Shown here: piece by piece, positions 1 to 6,144 of the stretch
Numbering within the stretch: the first letter of the stretch is position 1
How the letters are laid out: the number at the start of each line of letters is the position of its first letter
Assembly (NCBI GenBank): GCA_946885905.1
Contig: CAMPHL010000169.1
Location: 1 to 6,144 of the forward strand
Direction: 5' to 3'
DNA length: 6,144 bases
DNA from: an uncultured Pseudomonadota bacterium
GTDB taxonomy: Bacteria; Pseudomonadota; Gammaproteobacteria; Burkholderiales; Usitatibacteraceae
Made by a program: the position numbers and the translations under genes
The notes under the pieces: generated by a model
What the model was told of the DNA's origin: nothing
What the model saw: the letters and a program-made list of their open reading frames with translations, nothing else
The model's database searches: none

Positions 1-277
1 TCCAACGGGGTTGCAGCACGACCATCAGGACGATCATGAGGATCGCGAACAGGCCGGGCACGGCGAGCACCCACGCGAGCAGGATCGCGGGGAGGTGCTT
101 GCCGCGCGAGCGCAGGGCCCAGCTTGCGCCCACGCAACCGCCCACCACGGCGAGCGTGGCGATCCAGAGCAGGCCGTTGAAGGAGGAAACCGAGCCGTCG
201 GCAAGCCCGATGAAAAAGAACACCACGAAGGTCGCGGCGACGAGCGCGCTCACCGACCAGGGGAACCAGAACTTCAC
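1..277 (-). CDS. small three-helix membrane protein (3' end just outside window)
   Basis: The reading frame opens at a GTG (277-275) six bases after the stop of the glutamine synthetase-family gene and in the same frame. It stays open for 92 codons to the window edge. The protein has a short start (VKFWFPW), a hydrophobic segment at about residues 9-25, the conserved-looking stretch GLADGSVSSFN at 25-35, a second hydrophobic segment at about 36-55, a basic loop (RSRGKH), and a long hydrophobic segment at about 62-88, ending in QPRW. Three membrane passes are likely. From memory it resembles a family of proteins of about 95 residues, often labelled 'osmoprotectant transporter permease', which end shortly after a PRW motif; if so, only a residue or two is missing. 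That label is probably uninformative about function. No good Shine-Dalgarno sequence is visible, so translation may be coupled to the upstream gene. The function is unknown; the same-strand, near-contiguous position implies co-transcription with the ligase. Confidence 0.72.
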   Translation of the reverse strand, partial: MKFWFPWSVSALVAATFVVFFFIGLADGSVSSFNGLLWIATLAVVGGCVGASWALRSRGKHLPAILLAWVLAVPGLFAILMIVLMVVLQPRW

Positions 278-283
278 CGGCGC

Positions 284-1657
284 TCAGACGATCTCGAAGT
301 AGCGGCGCAGCTCCCAGTCGGTGACGGCGTCCTGCCACTGCCGCCATTCCCATTCGCGCGTGAGGGCGAAGTGCTCGACGAAGTCGTCGCCGAACCAGTC
401 GCGCGCGACCTTCGAGCCGCGGAAGATGCGCGTGGTTTCGATGAGCGAGCGCGGCGCGCGCGGGACGTTTTCGGCGCCCACGTTGGTGCCGGTGACGGGC
501 CTGGCCGTGAGCTTGAGGTTCTTCTCGACGCCATGCAGTCCAGCGGCGATCACGGCGGCCGCGGCGAGGTACGGATTCATGTCCGCGCCGGGCGCGCGCG
601 TTTCCAGGCGCGTGGCCTTGGGCGAACCGGGCAGCACGCGGAAGGTGGCGGTGCGGTTGTCGACGCCCCAGGTGGGTTTCACCGGCGCCCAGAAGCCGTC
701 CACCAGGCGCTTGTACGAGTTCACCGTGGGCCAGATCATCGGCGCCATCTCGAGCAGGGCCGCCAGCTGCCCCGCGAGGTAGCTCTCGAAGAGCTTCGAC
801 ATCCCGCCGTGGCGGCCCTTCGGATCGTGGAACAGGTTCTTCGATCCATCCCAGAGGCTCTGGTGCAGGTGGCCGGAGCAACCCGGGTACTGCTGGCTCC
901 ACTTGGCCATGAAGCTCGGCATGATCCCGTAGCGCGCGCCGATCTCCTTGGCGCCGGTCTTGAAGAGGATCGCGCGGTCGGCGGCTTCCAGCGCCTCGGA
1001 GAAGAGGATCGCGGCTTCGTACACGCCGGGGCCGGTCTCGGTGTGCAGCCCCTCGATCGGCACGCCGAACGCGGCCATGTCGTCCATGAGCGCGTTGAAG
1101 TATTCGCGGTTCGCGTTGGCGCGCAGCAGCGAGTAGCCGAACATGCCCGGCGTGACCGGCGTGGGCGGCTGGCCGCGTTTCTCGGCCCAGCTCTGCGGCG
1201 TCTCGGCGAAGTTGAAGAACTCGTACTCGGCGCCCAGCATGACCTCGAAGCCCATCTTCCGGGCGCGAGCCAGCACGCGCTTCAACACCTGGCGCGGGCA
1301 TGCCGGATGGGGCTTGCCGTCCGCGGTCACGAAGTCGCCGAGGAAGAACGGGACGTGGTTGTCCCAGGGGACGGTGCGGTAGGTGCCGAGGTCCAGGCGC
1401 GCGATGGCGTCGGGGAAGCCGTGCTGCCAGCCGGTGAGCCTGGTGTTGTCGTAGCACTGGTCGTGCATGTCCCAGCCGAACACCACGTCGCAGAAGCCGA
1501 AGCCGCTTTCGGCGGCCGAGAAGAACTTGTCGCGGTGGATGTACTTGCCGCGCAGGATCCCGTCGATGTCCGAAACGGCGACCTTGACCTTGGGGATCTG
1601 GGACTTGCGGATCGCTTCGACGATGGATTCGGTTTTTGGGTTCTTCGACTTCGGCAT
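284..1657 (-). CDS. glutamine synthetase-family ligase (not housekeeping GlnA)
   Basis: A 457-residue protein of the glutamine synthetase fold, close to the usual length of type I-like enzymes. The N-terminal beta-grasp domain (about 20-115) contains VSDIDGILRGKYI. The catalytic domain shows the metal/glutamate-binding pair E144 and E146 (AEYEFF), E207 (TETGPG), E214 (GVYEAAI), the nucleotide-side motif GCSGHLHQSL with H263 and H265, NSYKRLV with R317, WGVDNRTATFR with R335 and R340, and RLETRAPGADMNPYLAAAA with E352 and R354. The ATP and glutamate sites therefore look intact. It lacks the DLY adenylylation tyrosine motif of GlnA and the FDGSS ammonia-site motif, having FGWDMHD in that region. 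It is thus more like the PuuA/GlnA3-type gamma-glutamyl-amine ligases than nitrogen-assimilation GlnA. The substrate amine cannot be read from the sequence. The position next to phosphonate genes suggests an amine linked to that pathway (inference). The ATG start has GGAGG four bases upstream. Confidence 0.93.
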   Translation of the reverse strand: MPKSKNPKTESIVEAIRKSQIPKVKVAVSDIDGILRGKYIHRDKFFSAAESGFGFCDVVFGWDMHDQCYDNTRLTGWQHGFPDAIARLDLGTYRTVPWDNHVPFFLGDFVTADGKPHPACPRQVLKRVLARARKMGFEVMLGAEYEFFNFAETPQSWAEKRGQPPTPVTPGMFGYSLLRANANREYFNALMDDMAAFGVPIEGLHTETGPGVYEAAILFSEALEAADRAILFKTGAKEIGARYGIMPSFMAKWSQQYPGCSGHLHQSLWDGSKNLFHDPKGRHGGMSKLFESYLAGQLAALLEMAPMIWPTVNSYKRLVDGFWAPVKPTWGVDNRTATFRVLPGSPKATRLETRAPGADMNPYLAAAAVIAAGLHGVEKNLKLTARPVTGTNVGAENVPRAPRSLIETTRIFRGSKVARDWFGDDFVEHFALTREWEWRQWQDAVTDWELRRYFEIV

Positions 1658-1661
1658 TGCG

Positions 1662-1666
1662 CCTCC
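1662..1666 (-). promoter_or_regulatory. Shine-Dalgarno sequence of the glutamine synthetase-family gene
   Basis: On the minus strand GGAGG is followed by CGCA and then the ATG at 1657. It is the clearest ribosome binding site in the window and fixes this start. It lies just outside the large inverted repeat (1677-1823), so folding of that repeat would leave the site single-stranded. The other starts in this window have weaker or more distant sites. Confidence 0.7.
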
Positions 1667-1676
1667 GGCTTTTGGT

Positions 1677-1823
1677 AAAGCGGGTCAAAGCGGGAATCAG
1701 GGGAAGCAGGGGAATCAGAGGGAAGATTGCATGGCTTCGAGGCTTCGCTCAACGTAGCCAGGGACAATCTTCCGCTTTTCTCTGCTATCCCTGATTCCCC
1801 TGCTTCCTGCTTTTACCCGCTTT
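1677..1823. repeat. large imperfect inverted repeat with 9-nt periodic arms
   Basis: The left arm (1677-1729) and right arm (1765-1823) are imperfect reverse complements around a 35-nt centre. Both ends begin with AAAGCGGGT and both inner ends read GGAAGATTG when written in the same orientation. The right arm is about 6 nt longer near the centre. The left arm contains GGGAATCAG, GGGAAGCAG, GGGAATCAG in register, a 9-nt period. The centre holds a further small stem, TGGCT at 1732-1736 with AGCCA at 1756-1760. The right arm covers the first base of the HD gene's TAA stop (1824-1822) and its second base, so the element abuts the gene exactly. It fills nearly all of the 164-bp gap before the ligase gene. 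It encodes no credible protein. As RNA it could form a long hairpin that terminates transcription or stabilises the upstream message; as DNA it looks like a REP/MITE-like dispersed element. It lacks a clear U-tract on the minus strand, so calling it a terminator would be a guess. Confidence 0.8.
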
Positions 1824-2367
1824 ATACCGCGCAACGCGCGGCGATTTCCAGAAAGTGCGACAGCGAAGGAGCAAGCGCCCCGCGAACCTTCGCCCCATCG
1901 TCCCAGCGCCGCACCTGCATCGCATCCTCGGCGTGCGGCCTGGCGCGGAACGCGGCGAGCTCGTCCGGGCCGAAGATGCCGCCCTGCAGCGCGAGGCTGC
2001 GCTTCGAATCCTTCGAAAGGCGCTCGTAGTAGTCCGGCTCCGCCGCGCAGAGCGCCCGCTTGGCGTCCACGTGCAGGCGGATCGGCTCGATCACGGCGGC
2101 GGGAAAGAGGCCGCGCAGGAACGGGATGGCGAAATACTGGTGCTGGTCGTCGATGCCGCGGGCGCTCGGCGTGTCGCCCTGGAGGTTCAGCAGGTGGCCG
2201 AGGTCGTGCAGGAAGGCGGCCGTGACCAGCTCCGGGGAGGCGCCCGCCTTCTCGGCGCGCTGCGCGGCGTGCAGCGCGTGCTCGAGCTGGCTTACGCCTT
2301 CGCCCGCGTATTCGATGTGCCCGTGCTGCTCGAAGAGGCCCTCGATCGCGCAGAGCGTGAGGGCCAC
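1822..2367 (-). CDS. PhnZ-type HD-domain oxygenase (phosphonate-operon HDIG family)
   Basis: The product is a 181-residue, single-domain HD protein. It starts at a GTG (2367-2365) two bases after the stop of the transporter gene. This start gives an N-terminus (VALTLCAIEGLFEQHG) of the kind seen in the family, and no ATG lies nearby. PhnZ is a mixed-valent di-iron oxygenase that cleaves (R)-1-hydroxy-2-aminoethylphosphonate to glycine and phosphate. Its ligands as I recall them (Y24, E27, H34, H58-D59, H80, H104, K108, D161) map here to Y20, E23, H30, H54-D55, H76, H99, K103 and D156, with the same spacings apart from one residue between H76 and H99. Motifs visible are YAGEGVSQLEH, FLHDLGHLL, DDQHQ, LHVDAKR and RRWDD. 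The full ligand set argues for an oxygenase and not a plain HD phosphohydrolase. The exact substrate is unproven: it could be hydroxy-aminoethylphosphonate or an N-methylated relative. No 2-oxoglutarate hydroxylase partner is seen inside the window. Confidence 0.9.
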   Translation of the reverse strand: MALTLCAIEGLFEQHGHIEYAGEGVSQLEHALHAAQRAEKAGASPELVTAAFLHDLGHLLNLQGDTPSARGIDDQHQYFAIPFLRGLFPAAVIEPIRLHVDAKRALCAAEPDYYERLSKDSKRSLALQGGIFGPDELAAFRARPHAEDAMQVRRWDDGAKVRGALAPSLSHFLEIAARCAV

Positions 2368-2369
2368 GG

Positions 2370-4088
2370 CTACTTGAGCGGCGTGGCGAGGTCGCCCGCG
2401 GAGCCCAGGTCGGGGCGGGCCGGGAAGACGCCGGTGGCCTCGGTGCCGCCGCTGCGAAGGCGGCTCTTGCGCAGCTTCCCGGCCGCTTCCAGGATCGGGT
2501 AGGCGGTCGAGCAGAAGAACGAGTTGATGCGCCGCATGTCGCTGATGATGTCCAGGTGCAGCGACGAGGTCTCGATCGACTGCACCGACTGGCCGGCGAG
2601 GCGGTCGAGGTGCGAGTCGTGGTACTTGCGCTCGAGGTCGCGGAACCTCTCCTTCTCGACCAGGAGCTGCTGCGCGCTCGCGATGTCCCCGTTCAGGAAC
2701 ACCGACAGTCCCAGGCGCAGGTTCACCACGAGCTTCTCGTGCAGCTCGGTGATCTCCTTCATGCCGGCCTCGGAGAACGACAGGCGCAGCGCGATCTTCT
2801 TGTCGCGCAGGTCCTGCATGATGCGCTCCATGATGTCGCCCACGTGCTCGAGGTTGATGGTGAGCGAGATGATCTCGGCCCAGCGCTTGCTGTCCCTCTC
2901 GTCGAGGTCCTCGCGCGAGATCTGCGTGAGGTAGAGCTTGACCGCCGTGTAGAGGCGATCCACGTCGTCGTCGAGCTTGATGACTTCCTCGACCTTCTTC
3001 TCGTCGTTGGTGCGGATCGCCTCGAGCATGCCGTGCAGCATCTGCTCGACGGTGTCGCCGATGCGCAGGGTCTCGCGCGCGGCGTTGGCGAGCGCGAGCG
3101 CCGGCGTGGTGAGCGCGGCCGGATCGAGGTGCTTGGGCTCGGCGAGCTTCACCGCCGCGTCCTCGGTCGGGGGGAAGAGCCTTTCCACCAGTCTCGCCAC
3201 GCGCCCGGACAAGCCGATGAACAGCAGCGCGATCGTCACGTTGAAGACCACGTGGAAGTGCACCACCTGGCGGCGCGAATCGGCGTCGAGGAGCGCGATG
3301 CCCTGGTGGACGTAGGGAAGCGCGACCACGAAGATCACGCAGCCCACCACCTTGAAGGCGAGGTTTCCGAGGGCGACGCTGCGGCCGCTGCCGGCGGCTC
3401 TCGCGGTCAGCAGGACCGTGAGCAAGCCGCTGCCGAGGTTCGCGCCGAGGACCAGCCCGAGCGCAACGGGCACCGAGATCACGTGCGAGGAGGCGAGCGT
3501 GGCCGAAAGCAGCACCACCGCGAGGCTGGACCACGACAGCATCGTGAAGACCGCCCCGATCAGCATGTCGAGCATCGGGTCGCCGGTGAGGGTGCCGAAG
3601 ATCACCTTCGTCGCCGCGCCTTGCGTGATCGGCTTCGTGGCCGCGACCACGAGCTGCAGCGCCAGGATGATGAGGCCCAAACCGATGGCCACGCGCCCGA
3701 TCTGGCCGGCGCGCGTGTTCCTGCGCGAGAGGAAGAAGATCACCCCGAACGTGATCAGCAGCGGCGAGAGCCACGACAGGTCCAGCGAGAAGACCTGCGT
3801 CATGATCGCGCTGCCCACGTCGGCGCCGAGCATGATCACGAGCGCGGCCGACAACGGGATCAGCTTCTGCGAGACGAAGGAGCTGCTGATGAGGGCCGTC
3901 GCGCTCGAGGACTGGACGAGGCTGGTGACGCCGAGGCCCGCGAGGAACGCCGAGCCGCGGTTGGAGACGCTCCTCGACAGGATCCGCCGCAGGTCCGCGC
4001 CGAATACGCGCAGGATTCCCGTGCGCACGATGTGCGTGCCCCACACGAGCAGGGCGACGCTGGCGAAGAGATTTAGAAGAGTCTGCAC
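2370..4088 (-). CDS. Na/Pi cotransporter family protein with PhoU-like C-terminal domain
   Basis: A 572-residue inner-membrane protein. The first ~300 residues are mostly hydrophobic helices carrying the inverted-repeat architecture of this family: VQSSSATA at about 58-65 in repeat 1, the related but degenerate FTMLSWSSLAVVLLSAT at 181-197 in repeat 2, and the paired GADVGS (88-93) and GANLGS (215-220) motifs. Residues ~333-540 are a soluble helical region with PhoU-like features, such as INLEHVGDIMERI at 411-423. The layout matches NptA/YjbB-like proteins, which move inorganic phosphate across the cytoplasmic membrane, in E. coli YjbB by export. In this cluster it probably handles phosphate released from phosphonates; the direction cannot be told from sequence. 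The start is GTG (4088-4086): there is no other start codon between it and the in-frame TAA at 4118-4116. The nearest GGAGG (4108-4104) is 15 nt away, unusually far. The last ~30 residues are an unconserved-looking tail. Confidence 0.92.
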   Translation of the reverse strand: MQTLLNLFASVALLVWGTHIVRTGILRVFGADLRRILSRSVSNRGSAFLAGLGVTSLVQSSSATALISSSFVSQKLIPLSAALVIMLGADVGSAIMTQVFSLDLSWLSPLLITFGVIFFLSRRNTRAGQIGRVAIGLGLIILALQLVVAATKPITQGAATKVIFGTLTGDPMLDMLIGAVFTMLSWSSLAVVLLSATLASSHVISVPVALGLVLGANLGSGLLTVLLTARAAGSGRSVALGNLAFKVVGCVIFVVALPYVHQGIALLDADSRRQVVHFHVVFNVTIALLFIGLSGRVARLVERLFPPTEDAAVKLAEPKHLDPAALTTPALALANAARETLRIGDTVEQMLHGMLEAIRTNDEKKVEEVIKLDDDVDRLYTAVKLYLTQISREDLDERDSKRWAEIISLTINLEHVGDIMERIMQDLRDKKIALRLSFSEAGMKEITELHEKLVVNLRLGLSVFLNGDIASAQQLLVEKERFRDLERKYHDSHLDRLAGQSVQSIETSSLHLDIISDMRRINSFFCSTAYPILEAAGKLRKSRLRSGGTEATGVFPARPDLGSAGDLATPLK

Positions 4089-4114
4089 TTCGAGTTGTTT
4101 CGGCCTCCGACCCG

Positions 4115-4120
4115 ATTATA
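4115..4120 (-). promoter_or_regulatory. possible -10 box (TATAAT) ahead of the transporter gene
   Basis: The minus strand reads TATAAT, an exact sigma-70 -10 consensus, 26 bases before the GTG of the Na/Pi cotransporter gene. It is a rare A+T-rich hexamer in this G+C-rich window. No acceptable -35 box (TTGACA-like) is found 15-19 bases upstream, where the sequence is the G+C-rich hairpin at the end of phnY, and there is no extended -10 TG. A weak or activator-dependent internal promoter is possible; chance is also possible. Confidence 0.3.
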
Positions 4121-4121
4121 G

Positions 4122-4134
4122 GGTGTCTGACACC
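4122..4134. repeat. 13-bp perfect palindrome GGTGTC-T-GACACC
   Basis: Six-base arms flank a single central base in the 47-bp gap between phnY and the transporter gene. Its arrangement recalls short dispersed palindromes found in many proteobacterial genomes, and it could also be an operator. It shares three bases (4132-4134) with the adjacent hairpin 4132-4156, so both structures could not form fully in the same RNA molecule. Confidence 0.6.
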
Positions 4135-4156
4135 TTCAGCCCGGAAGGCTGAAGGT
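4132..4156 (-). terminator. hairpin across the phnY stop codon (possible attenuator or 3' end stabiliser)
   Basis: ACCTTCAGC (4132-4140) and GCTGAAGGT (4148-4156) are perfect 9-bp inverted repeats around a 7-nt loop. The structure spans the TGA stop of phnY (4138-4136). On the minus-strand RNA it is followed by the palindrome and not by a run of U, so it is not a standard intrinsic terminator. It could reduce read-through into the transporter gene or protect the phnA-phnY message from 3' exonucleases. Part of the complementarity lies in phnY codons, so chance conservation is limited to what the protein allows. Confidence 0.45.
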
Positions 4157-5575
4157 CTTCAGGTTGGTGAAGCTCTTGATGGCCTCCTGGACGCCTTCCT
4201 TGTAGCCCAGGCCCGAGTCCTTGATGCCGCCGAAGGGCGTGAGCTCGAGGCGGTAGCCGGGGACCTCGCGCACGTTGACGGTGCCGACGTTCAACTCGGC
4301 CACGAAGCGGTTGATGTAGTCCAGGCGGTTGGTGCACACCGCCGACGAGAGGCCGAAGGCGGTGCCGTTCGAGATGGCGATCGCCTCGTCGATGTCGCGG
4401 AAGCGGATCACGGGCGAGACCGGGCCGAAGGTTTCCTGCATCACCACGGTCATCTTCGGGTCCACGCGGTCGATCACGGTGGGCGAGTAGAGCGCGCCCT
4501 GGCGCTCGTTGCCCACGAGCAGCCGGGCGCCCTGGGAGACGGCTTCCTTCACCCGCGCTTCGAAGAGCATCGCCGCGGGCTCGTCGATCACCGTGCCCAT
4601 CTCGAGCTTGTCGTCCATGGGATCGCCGAAGCTCCAGGCCTTCGTCCCGGCGACCAGCTTCTCGACGAACTCGTCGGCCACCTTCTCGTGCACGAGCATG
4701 CGCTTGACCGCCGTGCATCGCTGGCCGCTGTTCTTGTACGAGCCCTGCGCGGCGAGCGTGGCGGCCTCCTCGATGTCGGCGTCCTCCATCACGATGATCG
4801 GGTCGTTGCCGCCCAGCTCCAGCACCATGCGGCGGTAGCCGGCCTTCGAGGCGATGTACTTGCCCACGGAAACCCCGCCGGTGAAGGTGACGAGGTCCAC
4901 GTGCTCGTTGGTGATCAGCTCGTCGGCGATTTCCCGCGGGTCGCCGGTCACCACGGTGAACATCTCGCGCGGAAGTCCCGCTTCGTAGAGCAGCTCGGCC
5001 AGGTAGTACGCCGAAAGCGGCGTCTTCTCGGAGGGCTTGAGCACCATCCGGTTGTTGGTCGCGATCGACGGGGCCACCTTGTGGGCCACCTGGTTCATCG
5101 GGTGGTTGAAGGGCGTGATCGCGCAGATCACGCCCAGCAGCGGCTCGCGGCGCGTGTACACGCGGCGGTTCTTGCCGTGGGGCGTGAGGTCGCACGAGAA
5201 CGACTGGCCGTCGTCCCTCAGCGTCTCCATCGCCGCGAAGGTGAAGACGTCGCACACGCGTCCCACCTCGTAGATCGAGTCCTTCTTGCCGAGGCCCGAT
5301 TCCTTGGTGATCAGGTCGGAGGCCGGTCCCACGCGCTCGCGCAGGAGCGCCGCCGCCTTCTGCATGATCGAGGCGCGCTCGAAGCGGGTGAGCTTCGGCT
5401 TGTACGCCTGGGCCGCGGCGAAGGTCCTGCGGATCTGGTCCACGGTCGCCTTGGGCACGGTACCCACGACCTCCCGGTTGTAGGGGTTGCGGATTTCGAG
5501 GACGCGCCTGGGGCCAGGCCCAGGTTCACGCCGTTGCTCGGTTTCGGGCCTGGCCCCGGTGTTCATGTCGTTCAT
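4136..5575 (-). CDS. phnY: phosphonoacetaldehyde dehydrogenase
   Basis: A 479-residue aldehyde dehydrogenase-superfamily protein, predicted to oxidise phosphonoacetaldehyde to phosphonoacetate with NAD(P)+ in the cytoplasm. Visible motifs: ITPFNHP with N157, KPSEKTP with K180, FTGGVSVGK (231-239) at the cofactor site, LELGG with the general base E253, SGQRCTAVKR with the nucleophile C287, QETFGP with E381, and LTPFGGIKDSGLG near the C-terminus. Basic residues R106, H158, R286 and R442 lie where the Sinorhizobium PhnY structure, as I recall it, binds the phosphonate group. The downstream partner PhnA ends only four bases before this ATG, so the two consecutive pathway enzymes are probably translationally coupled. 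The ATG at 5575 is chosen for that junction; a second in-frame ATG at 5566 is equally possible because neither has a strong Shine-Dalgarno sequence. Residues ~7-22 are a low-complexity G/P/R/E segment encoded by an inverted repeat. The name phnY is also used for an unrelated 2-oxoglutarate dioxygenase. Confidence 0.93.
   Translation of the reverse strand: MNDMNTGARPETEQRREPGPGPRRVLEIRNPYNREVVGTVPKATVDQIRRTFAAAQAYKPKLTRFERASIMQKAAALLRERVGPASDLITKESGLGKKDSIYEVGRVCDVFTFAAMETLRDDGQSFSCDLTPHGKNRRVYTRREPLLGVICAITPFNHPMNQVAHKVAPSIATNNRMVLKPSEKTPLSAYYLAELLYEAGLPREMFTVVTGDPREIADELITNEHVDLVTFTGGVSVGKYIASKAGYRRMVLELGGNDPIIVMEDADIEEAATLAAQGSYKNSGQRCTAVKRMLVHEKVADEFVEKLVAGTKAWSFGDPMDDKLEMGTVIDEPAAMLFEARVKEAVSQGARLLVGNERQGALYSPTVIDRVDPKMTVVMQETFGPVSPVIRFRDIDEAIAISNGTAFGLSSAVCTNRLDYINRFVAELNVGTVNVREVPGYRLELTPFGGIKDSGLGYKEGVQEAIKSFTNLKTFSLPG
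5510..5557. repeat. 12-bp perfect inverted repeat inside the phnY N-terminal coding region
   Basis: GGGGCCAGGCCC (5510-5521) and GGGCCTGGCCCC (5546-5557) are exact reverse complements separated by 24 nt. Within phnY the element encodes residues 7-22, rich in Gly, Pro, Arg and Glu, just before the conserved start of the dehydrogenase domain (ILEIRNPYN-like, here VLEIRNPYN). It looks like a REP-like palindrome accepted in frame at a tolerant N-terminus. In mRNA the hairpin would lie about 20 nt after the start codon and could slow translation initiation. Confidence 0.75.
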
Positions 5576-5579
5576 GGGT

Positions 5580-6144
<565 letters not shown>

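Noticed and set aside
11..1678. A 555-codon open frame on the plus strand opposite the ligase gene.
   Set aside because: Its product is a compositionally skewed run of Arg, Ala, Gly, Glu and His with no recognisable domain, and it is antisense to a well-conserved enzyme. It is the usual open antisense frame of high-G+C coding DNA.
1658..1821. A small gene hidden in the gap between the HD and ligase genes.
   Set aside because: Short plus-strand frames exist, but they run through the inverted repeat and into antisense coding DNA and have no ribosome binding site. The repeat structure explains the sequence.
1822..4044. A 740-codon minus-strand frame spanning most of the transporter region and the HD gene, suggesting a long fusion protein.
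   Set aside because: Only the last 181 codons encode a recognisable protein, the HD oxygenase. Everything upstream is the wrong frame of the transporter gene. A GTG start at 2367 gives a full-length family member.
2556..4076. A 506-codon plus-strand frame opposite the transporter gene.
   Set aside because: Its product is Arg/Glu/His/Asp-rich and low in hydrophobic residues, with no domain, and it mirrors the transporter codons. It is an antisense artefact.
4116..5255. A 379-codon minus-strand frame inside phnY.
   Set aside because: It is an Arg/Gly/His-rich shadow in another frame of the dehydrogenase, with no domain.

Overview
The window is a G+C-rich stretch of bacterial chromosome. All six genes I can support lie on the minus strand, so they are transcribed from the right end of the window towards the left. 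Codon use, the protein families and the short palindromic repeats suggest a proteobacterium, most likely a betaproteobacterium (Burkholderiales or a relative). That placement is inference from protein style and has not been tested.

In transcription order the genes are as follows. (1) The C-terminal part of phosphonoacetate hydrolase, phnA, running in from beyond the right edge (5580-6144). (2) Phosphonoacetaldehyde dehydrogenase, phnY, 4 bp later (4136-5575). (3) A sodium/phosphate cotransporter-family protein with a PhoU-like tail (2370-4088). (4) A PhnZ-type HD-domain oxygenase of the 'phosphonate degradation operons associated HDIG domain' family, 2 bp later (1822-2367). (5) A glutamine synthetase-family ligase, after a 164-bp gap filled by a large inverted repeat (284-1657). 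(6) A small membrane protein starting 6 bp after it and cut by the left edge within its last residues (1-277).

Together this is a 2-aminoethylphosphonate-type phosphonate catabolism cluster. PhnY oxidises phosphonoacetaldehyde to phosphonoacetate, and PhnA cleaves phosphonoacetate to acetate and phosphate. The HD oxygenase can be predicted to cleave an alpha-hydroxylated phosphonate oxidatively, which would be a second route to phosphate. The Na/Pi-PhoU protein would deal with the released inorganic phosphate. The roles of the glutamine synthetase homologue and the small membrane protein are open. The ligase lacks the adenylylation motif and the ammonia-site motif of housekeeping GlnA, so it may gamma-glutamylate an amine linked to the pathway. 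A transaminase (PhnW), the regulator and the importer would be expected beyond the right edge and are not visible here.

The non-coding structure is unusual for so compact a cluster. There is a 147-bp imperfect inverted repeat with 9-nt periodic arms between the HD gene and the ligase gene. A perfect 12-bp inverted repeat lies inside the variable N-terminal coding part of phnY. A hairpin overlaps a 13-bp palindrome at the phnY/transporter junction. No tRNA, rRNA, CRISPR array or transposase gene was seen.
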